A DNA stretch of 64,000 bases from the NCBI RefSeq assembly GCF_029855045.1, contig NZ_CP123228.1:620001-684000 (forward strand), written 5' to 3'. A program made the translations under genes and the position numbers. Position 1 is the first letter of the stretch. Each line of letters begins with the position of its first letter. Shown here one piece after another: positions 7,054-14,742 of the stretch. Source of the DNA: Piscinibacter sp. XHJ-5. Lineage in GTDB: Bacteria > Pseudomonadota > Gammaproteobacteria > Burkholderiales > Burkholderiaceae_C. Under the pieces are notes generated by a model. The model was not told the origin of the DNA. It saw only the letters and a list, made by a program, of their open reading frames with translations, and did no database searches.

Positions 7054-8583
7054 ATGTCGCTGCATCACGCCTTCGAGCAGGCCGCGCGCCGCCTGCCGCA
7101 CAAGCCGGCTCTGGTGTGCGGCGAGCGGCGACTGTCCTACGGCGAGCTGCAGCGGGCAGTGAGCGCGCTGGCCCACGCCTTGCGCGAAGACGGCGTCGCG
7201 CCGGGCGAGCGGGTCATCGTGTTCCTCGAGAACAGCGTCGAGTTCGCGGTCGGCGTGCTGGCGGTGCTCGCCGCCGGCGCGGTCGTGGTGCCGATCAGCC
7301 CGCTGGCAAAGGCCGACAAGCTGCGCTTCGTCGCGCGCGACACGGGCGCGGCCGCGATGCTCACGCATGCCATGCTGGCGCCGGCCTGGGAGCCGGCGCT
7401 CGACGACGTGGTGGCCGACGTGCGCAGCATCCGCGTCGCGGGCGTGTCGCAGCCGTCGGCAGTCGACGCACGCGTGCGTGCGTGGCCCGAGGCCGGCGCG
7501 TCTCGCGACATGGACGAGCCGTTGCGCAGCGACGCCGATCTCGCGGCGCTCATCTACACGTCGGGGACCACCGGCGTGCCCAAGGGCGTGATGCTGACGC
7601 ATGCCAACCTGCGCAGCGCGTGGGATTCCATCCAGGCCTACCTCTGCCTGCGAGAGGACGACGTCATCGGCCTGGCCCTGCCCGCTGCCTTCAGCTACGG
7701 CCTGAACAACCTGCTCATGGGCCTGTCCGTGGGCGCCACCGTGGTGATCGAGCGCGGTGCCGCCTTTCCGGTGAAGCTCGCGCAGGTGCTCGCGCGCGAG
7801 CGCGTGACGGTGTTTCCCGGCGTGCCGACGCTGTTCGCGTCGCTTCTCGCACTGCAGAACCTCGACGCCTTCGACTTCAGCGCGCTGCGCCTCGTGACCA
7901 ACGCCGCCGCGGCCCTGCCGGAGCCTCATCTGCATCGCATCCGCGCCCTGTGGCCGCAGGCGCAGCTGTTCGCGATGTACGGCCTGACCGAATGCGTGCG
8001 CGCGAGCTACCTGCCGCCTGCGGAGATCGACCACCGCCCGGGCAGCGTGGGCCGCGGCATCGCGCACCAGACGCACTGGCTGGTCGACGAGCACGGCCGG
8101 CGCCTGCCGGACGGATCGATCGGCGAGCTGGTCGTGAGCGGCGCCCACGTGAGCCCCGGGTACTGGCAGCGTCCCGAGGAGACCCGGCAGCGCATGGGTG
8201 TCGATGCGAGCACCGGCGAGCGGCTGCTGCGCACCGGCGACCTGTTCCGCAGCGACGCCGAGGGCTATCTGTATTTCGTCGCCCGCCAGGACGACATCAT
8301 CAAGACGCGCGGCGAAAAGGTCGCGCCGCGCGAGGTCGAGAACGTCATCTACCAGCTCGATGCCGTGACGGGTTGCGCAGTCGTGGGGGTTGCGGACGAC
8401 GCGCTGGGCCAGGCGGTGAAGGCCTATGTCACACTGCGGCCGGGCTGCACGCTGGCCGAGCGCGACATCGTCAAGCATTGCCTCGCCCGACTCGAAAACT
8501 ACATGGCGCCCAAGTTCGTGGAGATCGTCGACGAACTGCCGCGCACCGAGTCCGGCAAGATCCGCCACGCCAGCTTGCGCTGA
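7054..8583 (+). CDS. AMP-forming acyl-CoA/acyl-ACP ligase
   Basis: A 509-residue ANL-superfamily enzyme. YTSGTTGVPKGVMLTH (about 168-183) is the A3 P-loop. MYGLTECVRA is motif A5, LRTGDLF is A7, and the ESGKIRHASL end carries the A10 catalytic Lys. It activates a carboxylic acid as the adenylate and passes it to CoA or a carrier protein. The ACP gene starts 42 bases downstream, which suggests carrier loading. It resembles the ligases seen in exosortase-associated acyl modules. The ATG at 7054 has GAGGGGG upstream. The natural acid is unknown. Confidence 0.82.
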   Translation: MSLHHAFEQAARRLPHKPALVCGERRLSYGELQRAVSALAHALREDGVAPGERVIVFLENSVEFAVGVLAVLAAGAVVVPISPLAKADKLRFVARDTGAAAMLTHAMLAPAWEPALDDVVADVRSIRVAGVSQPSAVDARVRAWPEAGASRDMDEPLRSDADLAALIYTSGTTGVPKGVMLTHANLRSAWDSIQAYLCLREDDVIGLALPAAFSYGLNNLLMGLSVGATVVIERGAAFPVKLAQVLARERVTVFPGVPTLFASLLALQNLDAFDFSALRLVTNAAAALPEPHLHRIRALWPQAQLFAMYGLTECVRASYLPPAEIDHRPGSVGRGIAHQTHWLVDEHGRRLPDGSIGELVVSGAHVSPGYWQRPEETRQRMGVDASTGERLLRTGDLFRSDAEGYLYFVARQDDIIKTRGEKVAPREVENVIYQLDAVTGCAVVGVADDALGQAVKAYVTLRPGCTLAERDIVKHCLARLENYMAPKFVEIVDELPRTESGKIRHASLR

Positions 8584-8625
8584 GAACGCGCTGCACGAAC
8601 ACAAGCTATCGCCGCAGGGGAAGAC

Positions 8626-8877
8626 ATGGATCAGGTCAAGGGGGATATTCGGCGCTTCGTCGAGGACAACTTCATCATGGGCGCGCGCACCGCGCCGCTC
8701 GCCGACGGCGACTCATTCCTCGAGCATCACGTGCTCGATTCCACCGGCTTCCTCGAGCTGATCGCCTTTCTCGAGGCGACCTACGCGATCAAGGTCGAGG
8801 ACAGCGAGATGATTCCCGAGAACCTCGACAGCCTGGACAGCATCGTCCAGTACCTGTCGCGCAAGCGCGCCGGCTGA
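8626..8877 (+). CDS. Acyl carrier protein (second of three)
   Basis: An 83-residue acidic protein with the motif VLDSTGFLEL, where the DS pair places the phosphopantetheine Ser, and a helix III region IPENLDSLDSIVQYL. The ATG follows GGGGAAGAC. It lies directly after the AMP ligase and before the NadE-like gene, so it is the likely acceptor of the activated acid. It differs clearly in sequence from the ACPs at 2242 and 39320, which suggests dedicated partners. Confidence 0.85.
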   Translation: MDQVKGDIRRFVEDNFIMGARTAPLADGDSFLEHHVLDSTGFLELIAFLEATYAIKVEDSEMIPENLDSLDSIVQYLSRKRAG

Positions 8878-8892
8878 CGGGAGCCTGTGCCG

Positions 8893-9885
8893 ATGAGCGC
8901 CACGCCACGCCCCGGTCCCGACGCGCTGCAGCTCGACTGCGCGGCCGAATCCGAACGCATCACCCGCTGGATGGTCGACATGCTGGCCAACCGCCTGCAC
9001 CGGCGCGGCCTGGTGGTGGCGATCTCCGGCGGCATCGACAGCTCGGTGTGCGCGGCGCTGGCCGTGCGCGCTGTCGGGCCCGGGAAGGTCTTCGGGCTCC
9101 TGCTGCCCGAGCGCGACTCCAGTTCCTTCAGCACCGAGCGCGGGCGCCTGCTGGCCGAGCATCTGGGCATCGCGCACGAGACCTTCGACATCGCACCGGC
9201 GCTCGAGGCGCTGGGGTGCTACCGCCAGCGCGACGAGGCCATCCGCCGTGTGTTTCCTGCCTACGGCGAGGGTTGGCGCAACAAGATCGTGATCGCCGGC
9301 GGCACCGGCGGCGGCATCAACTACTTCAAGCTGGTGGTCGCGACGCCCGACGGCATCCTGCACGAAGCGCGGCTGCCGCTGCGCGAGTACCTGCAGATCG
9401 TCGCAGCGACCAACTTCAAGCAGCGGGTGCGCAAGACCATGGACTACTTCCATGCCGACCGACTGAACTACGCGGTCATCGGCACGCCGAACCGGCTGGA
9501 GTACGACCAGGGGTTCTTCGTGAAGGTGGGAGACGGGGCGGCCGACCTGAAGCCGATCGCCCACCTGTACAAGACGCAGGTGTATGCGATGGCGCGCTGG
9601 CTGGGACTGCCGGAGCCGATCTGCAGCGCGCAGCCCACCACCGACACCTACACGCTGCCGCAGGGGCAGGACGAGTTCTACTTCGCGCTGCCCTATGCAC
9701 AGATGGACGTGGCGCTGTGGTCGCTGAACCACGGCGTGAGCGCCGCCGGGCTCGGCGAGGCGCTCGGCGTGGATGCGGCGAAAGCGCAGCGCATCTACGA
9801 CGACATCGAGGCCAAGCGTCGCGCCGCCCGCTACCTGCACGGCGTGGCCGAGACCGTCGAGCCGGTCGGCCCTTCTCCGCTCTGA
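8893..9885 (+). CDS. NadE-like ATP-pyrophosphatase (amide-forming), non-housekeeping
   Basis: A 330-residue protein with the PP-loop AISGGIDSSVCAAL (about 38-51) and the NAD-synthetase landmarks GTPNRLEYDQGFF, GDGAADLKPI, LYKTQVYAMA and QGQDEFYF. It has no nitrilase glutaminase domain, so it would depend on ammonia or on ammonia from a partner. A start at ATG 8893 is preferred because GGGAG then lies nine bases upstream; the GTG at 8887 would be too close. It sits between an ACP and a polysaccharide-type gene, and is about 50 residues longer than plain NadE. It probably adenylates a carboxylate and forms an amide in this pathway, not NAD. That function is inferred from context. Confidence 0.65.
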   Translation: MSATPRPGPDALQLDCAAESERITRWMVDMLANRLHRRGLVVAISGGIDSSVCAALAVRAVGPGKVFGLLLPERDSSSFSTERGRLLAEHLGIAHETFDIAPALEALGCYRQRDEAIRRVFPAYGEGWRNKIVIAGGTGGGINYFKLVVATPDGILHEARLPLREYLQIVAATNFKQRVRKTMDYFHADRLNYAVIGTPNRLEYDQGFFVKVGDGAADLKPIAHLYKTQVYAMARWLGLPEPICSAQPTTDTYTLPQGQDEFYFALPYAQMDVALWSLNHGVSAAGLGEALGVDAAKAQRIYDDIEAKRRAARYLHGVAETVEPVGPSPL

Positions 9886-9886
9886 C

Positions 9887-11065
9887 ATGAAGCTGGCCCT
9901 GACCCTGCGAGCGCGCGAGGTCCGCGATCTGTTGCGCCTGCCGTCCCAGGCGCGCGCCGAACGCCGTCGCGACCGGGCGGGACTGCCGGCCCATGACCCT
10001 GGGAGCGAGCAGGTTCTTCCGGCGCTGATGGACTGGCTGAGCCTCGCCCAGGACGCGTCATCGAGCGCCGACGGCGGCGTGGCGCGCGACTACAGCCTCA
10101 TCAATGGGTGGGCTTCGTCGTATCCCGAGACGACCGGCTACATCGTTCCGACCTTCCTCGAGTATGCGCGGCGCACCGGCCGCGCCGACATGCGCGAACG
10201 TGCCCGACGCATGACCGACTGGCTGGTGCGCATCCAGCTGCCGGGCGGCGGGTTCCAGGGCGGCAAGATCGACTCGCGGCCGGTGGTCCCCGTCACTTTC
10301 AACACCGGGCAGATCCTGCTCGGGCTCGCGGCCGCGCAGACCGAGTTCGGCACCTATGCCGGGCCCATGCGCCAGGCCGCCGATTGGCTGGTGCAGACGC
10401 AGGATCCCGACGGCTGCTGGCGGCGCCATCCGACGCCGTTCGCTGCCGCGGGCGAGAAGGAATACGAGACCCACGTGGCCTGGGGCCTGTTCGAGGCAGC
10501 GCGCATCGAGTCGGGCTGCGGCTACGGCGAGGCGGGCCTCGCCAACGTGCGCTGGGCGCTGAGCTCGCAGGGCGCCGACGGCTGGTTCCCGAAATGCTGC
10601 CTCGACGAGCCCGCGCAGCCCCTGACCCACACGATCGCCTATGCCTTGCGAGGGGTGCTGGAGGCCTATCGGTTCAGCTCGGATGCCACATTGCTCGATG
10701 CCGCCCGCCGCACCGCCGACGGCCTGCTCAGCGCACTGGGCCCCGAGGGACGTCTGGCCGGGCGGTTCCGGCCCGGATGGCGGCCGGCCGTGGACTGGGT
10801 CTGCCTTACCGGAACCGCACAGACCGCGCACTGCTGGCTGCTGATGTACCAGTTCACCGGGGAAGCCCGCTACGCCGAGGCGGCAGCGAAGGCCAACCGC
10901 TTCGTGCGTCGAACGGTGTGCATCGACGCCCCGCCGCAGACGCGCGGCGGCGTCAAGGGATCGTTTCCCGTCGACGGCGACTACGGCCGCTACGAGTACC
11001 TGAACTGGGCCGCCAAGTTCCTCGCCGACAGCCTGATGCTCGAGATGGACCTGCGCGGACGCTGA
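9887..11065 (+). CDS. Alpha/alpha-toroid (six-hairpin) protein, possible glycan-acting enzyme
   Basis: A 392-residue cytoplasmic protein without a signal peptide. Repeated helical hairpins carry aromatic-rich turns such as GWASSYPETTGYIVPTFL, RIQLPGGGFQGG, QTQDPDGCWRR, SSQGADGWFP and DWVCLTGTAQTA. This periodic pattern fits an (alpha/alpha)-barrel of the glycoside-hydrolase, polysaccharide-lyase or squalene-cyclase type. It starts one base after the NadE-like stop, so it belongs to the same transcript. A role in trimming or transferring a glycan or a lipid-linked intermediate is plausible. I do not recognise a specific family and cannot name catalytic residues. Confidence 0.5.
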   Translation: MKLALTLRAREVRDLLRLPSQARAERRRDRAGLPAHDPGSEQVLPALMDWLSLAQDASSSADGGVARDYSLINGWASSYPETTGYIVPTFLEYARRTGRADMRERARRMTDWLVRIQLPGGGFQGGKIDSRPVVPVTFNTGQILLGLAAAQTEFGTYAGPMRQAADWLVQTQDPDGCWRRHPTPFAAAGEKEYETHVAWGLFEAARIESGCGYGEAGLANVRWALSSQGADGWFPKCCLDEPAQPLTHTIAYALRGVLEAYRFSSDATLLDAARRTADGLLSALGPEGRLAGRFRPGWRPAVDWVCLTGTAQTAHCWLLMYQFTGEARYAEAAAKANRFVRRTVCIDAPPQTRGGVKGSFPVDGDYGRYEYLNWAAKFLADSLMLEMDLRGR

Positions 11066-11081
11066 TCCGCAGGTCGAAGCT

Positions 11082-12542
11082 TCACTTCGGCATGCAGGCA
11101 GCGAAGTCCTCGAAGGCGCCGTAGGCGGGCGGCGACGCGCGCGTGGATCCGCAAAGGTCCGGCGAGGCTCCGGCTGGGCCTCGCCTCCTGGGCGCCCCGT
11201 CGCGCCAGCCCAGGTCCAGTGCCGCCGCGTTGCGGTACAGGCCGCGCTGCGGGTGGTGGCCGAAGTACAGCGCCACGATGCCCGTGTCCAGGTTGTCCTC
11301 CGCATGCAGCAGGCCGCCGTCGCGCGTGCGGATGGCGCCGTCGACGAGATTGCCCGCGACGTCGGCGCTGCTCTGCGCGAAGCGCACCGAGATGCCGCCG
11401 GTGTCCAGCAGCGTGTTGTGCATCACGCGGCTCATGGCCGCCCGATTGACGTAGATGCCGTCGTCGGAGCACGAGGCGACGAGGTTGGACTCGACCACGC
11501 CGCCGTCCTGCTCGGTGATGCAGCGACCGTCTCGGCAGTGGTCGCGGCCGGTTCCGCCGCCGCCCAGCGACAGCCCGACACGCCAGCCCGGTGTGCCGCG
11601 CAGCAGCGCTTCGCACAGCACCACGTTGCCCTCGAAGCGGTTCTCCGTGCCGCCGCCCTTCGCGAAGGCGCCGTAGCTGATGCGGTCTCCGCCGGCCTTG
11701 ACGAAGTCGGCGATCAGGTTGCGCCGGATCGTCCAGCGGCTCGCCGCCACCAGGTCGATCGGGGTGACCGGGTTGTCGGTGCGGCGCACGCTGCCGTTGG
11801 CGAGCGTGTTGCCCTCGACGAGCCCGTCGTCGGGGAAGCGCCCGCCTTCGCCGTTGACCTTGATGTGCGCATTGAAGTCGTTCAGCGTGTTGTTGCGAGC
11901 GATGAAGTGCGCGCCCGCGCCGACCACGTGGAAGGCATGCTCGCAATCGCCGTGTTGCGGGCACACGCCGCGCAGCGTGAGGTTCTCGAACACCCAGTGG
12001 GGCGCGGCGACGACGAAGCCCTCCGCTGTCTCGAACTCGAGCGTCACGGTGGAGGGTCGCGCTGCCCGCACCACGATGGGCGCGTCCGCCCGGCCTGGCT
12101 GCCGCGCGGCCAGGGTGGCATGGAAGCGATAGACGCCCGGCGCGAAGGTCAGCACGTCGCCGGCGCGCAAGCGCTCCATGGCCAGCATGGCATCGTCCGC
12201 GGAGCTCACGCTGATGGCGGTGCCGCCCGGCGAGCCGGGTGCGGCCTCGGGCTGGGCGCCCACGCGCAGGCGCGGAAGACCTTCGGCGCGCGCATCGCCG
12301 CGGTCCAGCAGCTCCAGCAGCCGGGCGATGCGCTCGCCCGCACCGGCGACCAGCGGATGGTGGTCGGATACCCGGTGCTGCAGGTAGGGACCCAGCGTGC
12401 GCGGCGGCACGTCGATCGCGGCGGCAACGCCGGCGATCATCGCGATGCCGGCTGCCAGCGCCAGCATGATCAACGCGACCAGGTTGCGCAGGCGGGCGGG
12501 CGATGCGGCCGTGCGCACGGGCTGGCGTCGGTGGGCGCGCAT
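11082..12542 (-). CDS. Exported right-handed beta-helix protein (polysaccharide-lyase-like)
   Basis: A 486-residue protein. An N-terminal hydrophobic segment (about 18-45, rich in Leu, Ala and Ile) would act as a signal or anchor. The rest has the short repeated turns of a parallel beta-helix, with many N-T-L, G-N-V and D-G-I steps, as in VFENLTLRG, NNTLNDF, EGNTLANG, RNLIADF, ESNLVASCSDDGIYV and HNTLLDTGGI. This architecture is common in pectate/alginate lyases and C5-epimerases. The open frame extends to 13124, but that part lies inside the upstream gene. The ATG at 12542 overlaps that gene's TGA (TGATG). It likely acts on the polymer in the periplasm. The substrate is unknown. Confidence 0.65.
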   Translation of the reverse strand: MRAHRRQPVRTAASPARLRNLVALIMLALAAGIAMIAGVAAAIDVPPRTLGPYLQHRVSDHHPLVAGAGERIARLLELLDRGDARAEGLPRLRVGAQPEAAPGSPGGTAISVSSADDAMLAMERLRAGDVLTFAPGVYRFHATLAARQPGRADAPIVVRAARPSTVTLEFETAEGFVVAAPHWVFENLTLRGVCPQHGDCEHAFHVVGAGAHFIARNNTLNDFNAHIKVNGEGGRFPDDGLVEGNTLANGSVRRTDNPVTPIDLVAASRWTIRRNLIADFVKAGGDRISYGAFAKGGGTENRFEGNVVLCEALLRGTPGWRVGLSLGGGGTGRDHCRDGRCITEQDGGVVESNLVASCSDDGIYVNRAAMSRVMHNTLLDTGGISVRFAQSSADVAGNLVDGAIRTRDGGLLHAEDNLDTGIVALYFGHHPQRGLYRNAAALDLGWRDGAPRRRGPAGASPDLCGSTRASPPAYGAFEDFAACMPK

Positions 12543-14494
12543 CAGGACTGAACGGCTGGCGCGCTGCGCACCTGGCCGAGTTGAATCGAGAGCACGGCGA
12601 GCAACAGCAGCAGGAACGCCACCCGCGGGACGTCGAGCAGGCTGCTCACCAGGCCCACGGTCAGCGCGCCGAGCAAGGCGGCGAACAACACCGCGGCGGC
12701 CCGCACGCCGCGGCGCCATGCCGCGCGCAGGCGCGCAGCCGCCAGCGCGAAAGTCGAGGCAAACAGCATCAGCCCCACCATGCCTTGTTCGATCAGGACC
12801 TCGAGACAGAGATTGTCGATGTGCCAGGGCACGAAATAGTGCTGTGCCGCCGGCAGCCAGCGCGCGAGGTGCTGCGAGAAATCTCCGTTTCCCAGCAGGT
12901 TCACGCCGCCCGCATCGCGCAGCACCAGATTGTCCAGGTCCGCATGCGCATCGGCATCGAGAACTGCGATGGCGAACACCTTCATTCGTGGGGGAAAGAA
13001 GCCGGCGCGCGGCGACCCGCCTTCCAGGGCCGCCTCGACGTGCTGCCAGCGGCCGTCGTCGCTGCGGCCCACGTCGAGGATGGCGCGGCGGCACGCGTCT
13101 TCGTAGAGCAGATGGATCTCGCACACGCTGAGGGCGAGCCGAACCGGGCGCGTGGTGCGCACATCCAGACCGGCGCGCATGCCGCCGTCCTGGCTCGCGG
13201 CAATCCGCTGCGTCAGCATGTACATGCCGGCGAGGGTCTCGTTGTGCGCCGGCGGCCCCGCGAGCCTCAGGTACGGGTCGGCGGGCGTGTCGACGATGCG
13301 CGCCTGGCCCGGCAGCGGATGCTCGGCGACACGGCTGCCGTAGACGGCGGGCAGCCGGCCCAGTCCCTCACCGCGGAGCCAGTCGAGCGGGCCGTCCAGC
13401 AAGTCGATGCCGGACTGCCAGTGCGCCAGGCGGCTGCCGAAGTCGAAACTGCTGCGCTGCAGCCGCAGGCGCATGAACGAATCGGAGCCGAGCACCATCG
13501 CGGCTTGGAGCAGCAGCGTCGCGACCAGGCACCAGCCGGCCACTCGGCGCCAGCGCGGCGGATTTCCGGCAGGCCGCCGGTGCGACAGCCACGCCAGCGC
13601 CGCCAGGGACACCGTCACCGCGAGGTAGACGCCGCGCGAGAACGTGGTGAGGCACGCGTACTCCACCAGCAGCGCCAGCATGGCCGCGGCGCACCAGCGC
13701 CCCGGCGTGGCAGCGCGAAGCACCGCCCAGGCGACGAAAGGCGTCGCGATCGCGAGGTAGCCGTCGATCGCGGCGCCGCCGACATGCATCTCCCAGAAGA
13801 GCGCGACCGTGCGGTACGGCGCTGCGAAGTCGAACAGCCCGGGATAGGCTGCGCGCTCCCACAGCACGGCCGCGGCGACGATGCCGGTGCCGACCGCCAT
13901 GCCGGCGGCGATGCGGCCGACGGTCTGCGTGACCGATCGGTCCAGCGCCTGTCGCAGCAGGGGCGCCAGCAGGCCGGCGTGGAGCATCCCCTTGGCGACG
14001 CGCCAGGCGTTGAGCGGATCGGCCTGCGTCTGGTGCCAGTCCAGGCGCCACGCCGTGTCGGCGGCCAGTCCGCGCCAGAGCGAGACGGCGAGCCATACGG
14101 CCCACGACCAGGCGAGCGCGGCAAACAGCCGATCGGACGCATCTGCCCGCATGGCCGATGCCTCGGCTGGCGCTCGCGGCGTGAGCGCGAGGCGGGCATA
14201 CCCGCCTGCCAGGGCGCCCAGCACGATCAGGTCGAACTCCTCGACCACGATCCAGCCGGTCCACGGCGCGAAATTCATCGCTGGCAGGCACGCCGGAAGC
14301 ACGAAAAGCCACAGGCCGTCGAAGCGTGTGGCCATGAGGATCCACAGCAGGCTGACGAGCAGCGCCGCATGCGGCGCCACCGGGTGATGCCAGCCGATGA
14401 AGGCCGCGGCGAGCGCGGCCGCGGCGGCCATGACCGCCCACGGCCAGCGCACGCTGGGCGCGGCATGCAGCGCGTGCGCCCGGCCGCTCAGCAC
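12542..14494 (-). CDS. Wzy/O-antigen-ligase-like membrane protein with an inserted soluble domain
   Basis: A 650-residue protein with about ten hydrophobic segments spread over residues 20-340 and 570-645. The Wzy_C/WaaL-type motif appears as PWHIDNLCLEVLIEQGMVG (about 560-578), where the His and the following acidic and Gly residues are the conserved ones. Between the membrane halves is a long hydrophilic stretch of about 180 residues with a beta-sandwich look, for example RRAILDVGRSDDGRWQHV and LLGNGDFSQHLARW, recalling carbohydrate-binding modules. It would lie in the large periplasmic loop. It likely polymerises or ligates a lipid-linked glycan. It is translationally coupled to the beta-helix gene. 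Confidence 0.65.
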   Translation of the reverse strand: MLSGRAHALHAAPSVRWPWAVMAAAAALAAAFIGWHHPVAPHAALLVSLLWILMATRFDGLWLFVLPACLPAMNFAPWTGWIVVEEFDLIVLGALAGGYARLALTPRAPAEASAMRADASDRLFAALAWSWAVWLAVSLWRGLAADTAWRLDWHQTQADPLNAWRVAKGMLHAGLLAPLLRQALDRSVTQTVGRIAAGMAVGTGIVAAAVLWERAAYPGLFDFAAPYRTVALFWEMHVGGAAIDGYLAIATPFVAWAVLRAATPGRWCAAAMLALLVEYACLTTFSRGVYLAVTVSLAALAWLSHRRPAGNPPRWRRVAGWCLVATLLLQAAMVLGSDSFMRLRLQRSSFDFGSRLAHWQSGIDLLDGPLDWLRGEGLGRLPAVYGSRVAEHPLPGQARIVDTPADPYLRLAGPPAHNETLAGMYMLTQRIAASQDGGMRAGLDVRTTRPVRLALSVCEIHLLYEDACRRAILDVGRSDDGRWQHVEAALEGGSPRAGFFPPRMKVFAIAVLDADAHADLDNLVLRDAGGVNLLGNGDFSQHLARWLPAAQHYFVPWHIDNLCLEVLIEQGMVGLMLFASTFALAAARLRAAWRRGVRAAAVLFAALLGALTVGLVSSLLDVPRVAFLLLLLAVLSIQLGQVRSAPAVQS

Positions 14495-14742
14495 GTCGAC
14501 GCCGGGCGCCGCACCGCGGATTGCCGTGGCCGTTCGTCGTGCATCCCTTCATTTTAGGGGCGCACCCCGGCCGGACCCATGCTTGAAGGCCCGCGGCGGC
14601 GCGATCCGCAAGAGGCGCTTGGCATACTCGGGCACCATGGCCTGCCAACCCGCACCGTCACTTCAGCGTCCGAGCCCCCCGCAAGAGCGGCGGCCGGTCG
14701 GCGCGTGGCGGACGGCGGTGCATTGAGAGCGGGCCGACGCCG

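Noticed and set aside
8893..9885. Housekeeping NAD synthetase
   Set aside because: Tight coupling to ACP and glycan-type genes makes a pathway-specific role more likely, though only a genome search can exclude it.
12543..13124. N-terminal extension of the beta-helix protein
   Set aside because: The extra codons lie inside the upstream Wzy-like gene; the TGATG overlap and the signal-like segment at 12542 fix the start.
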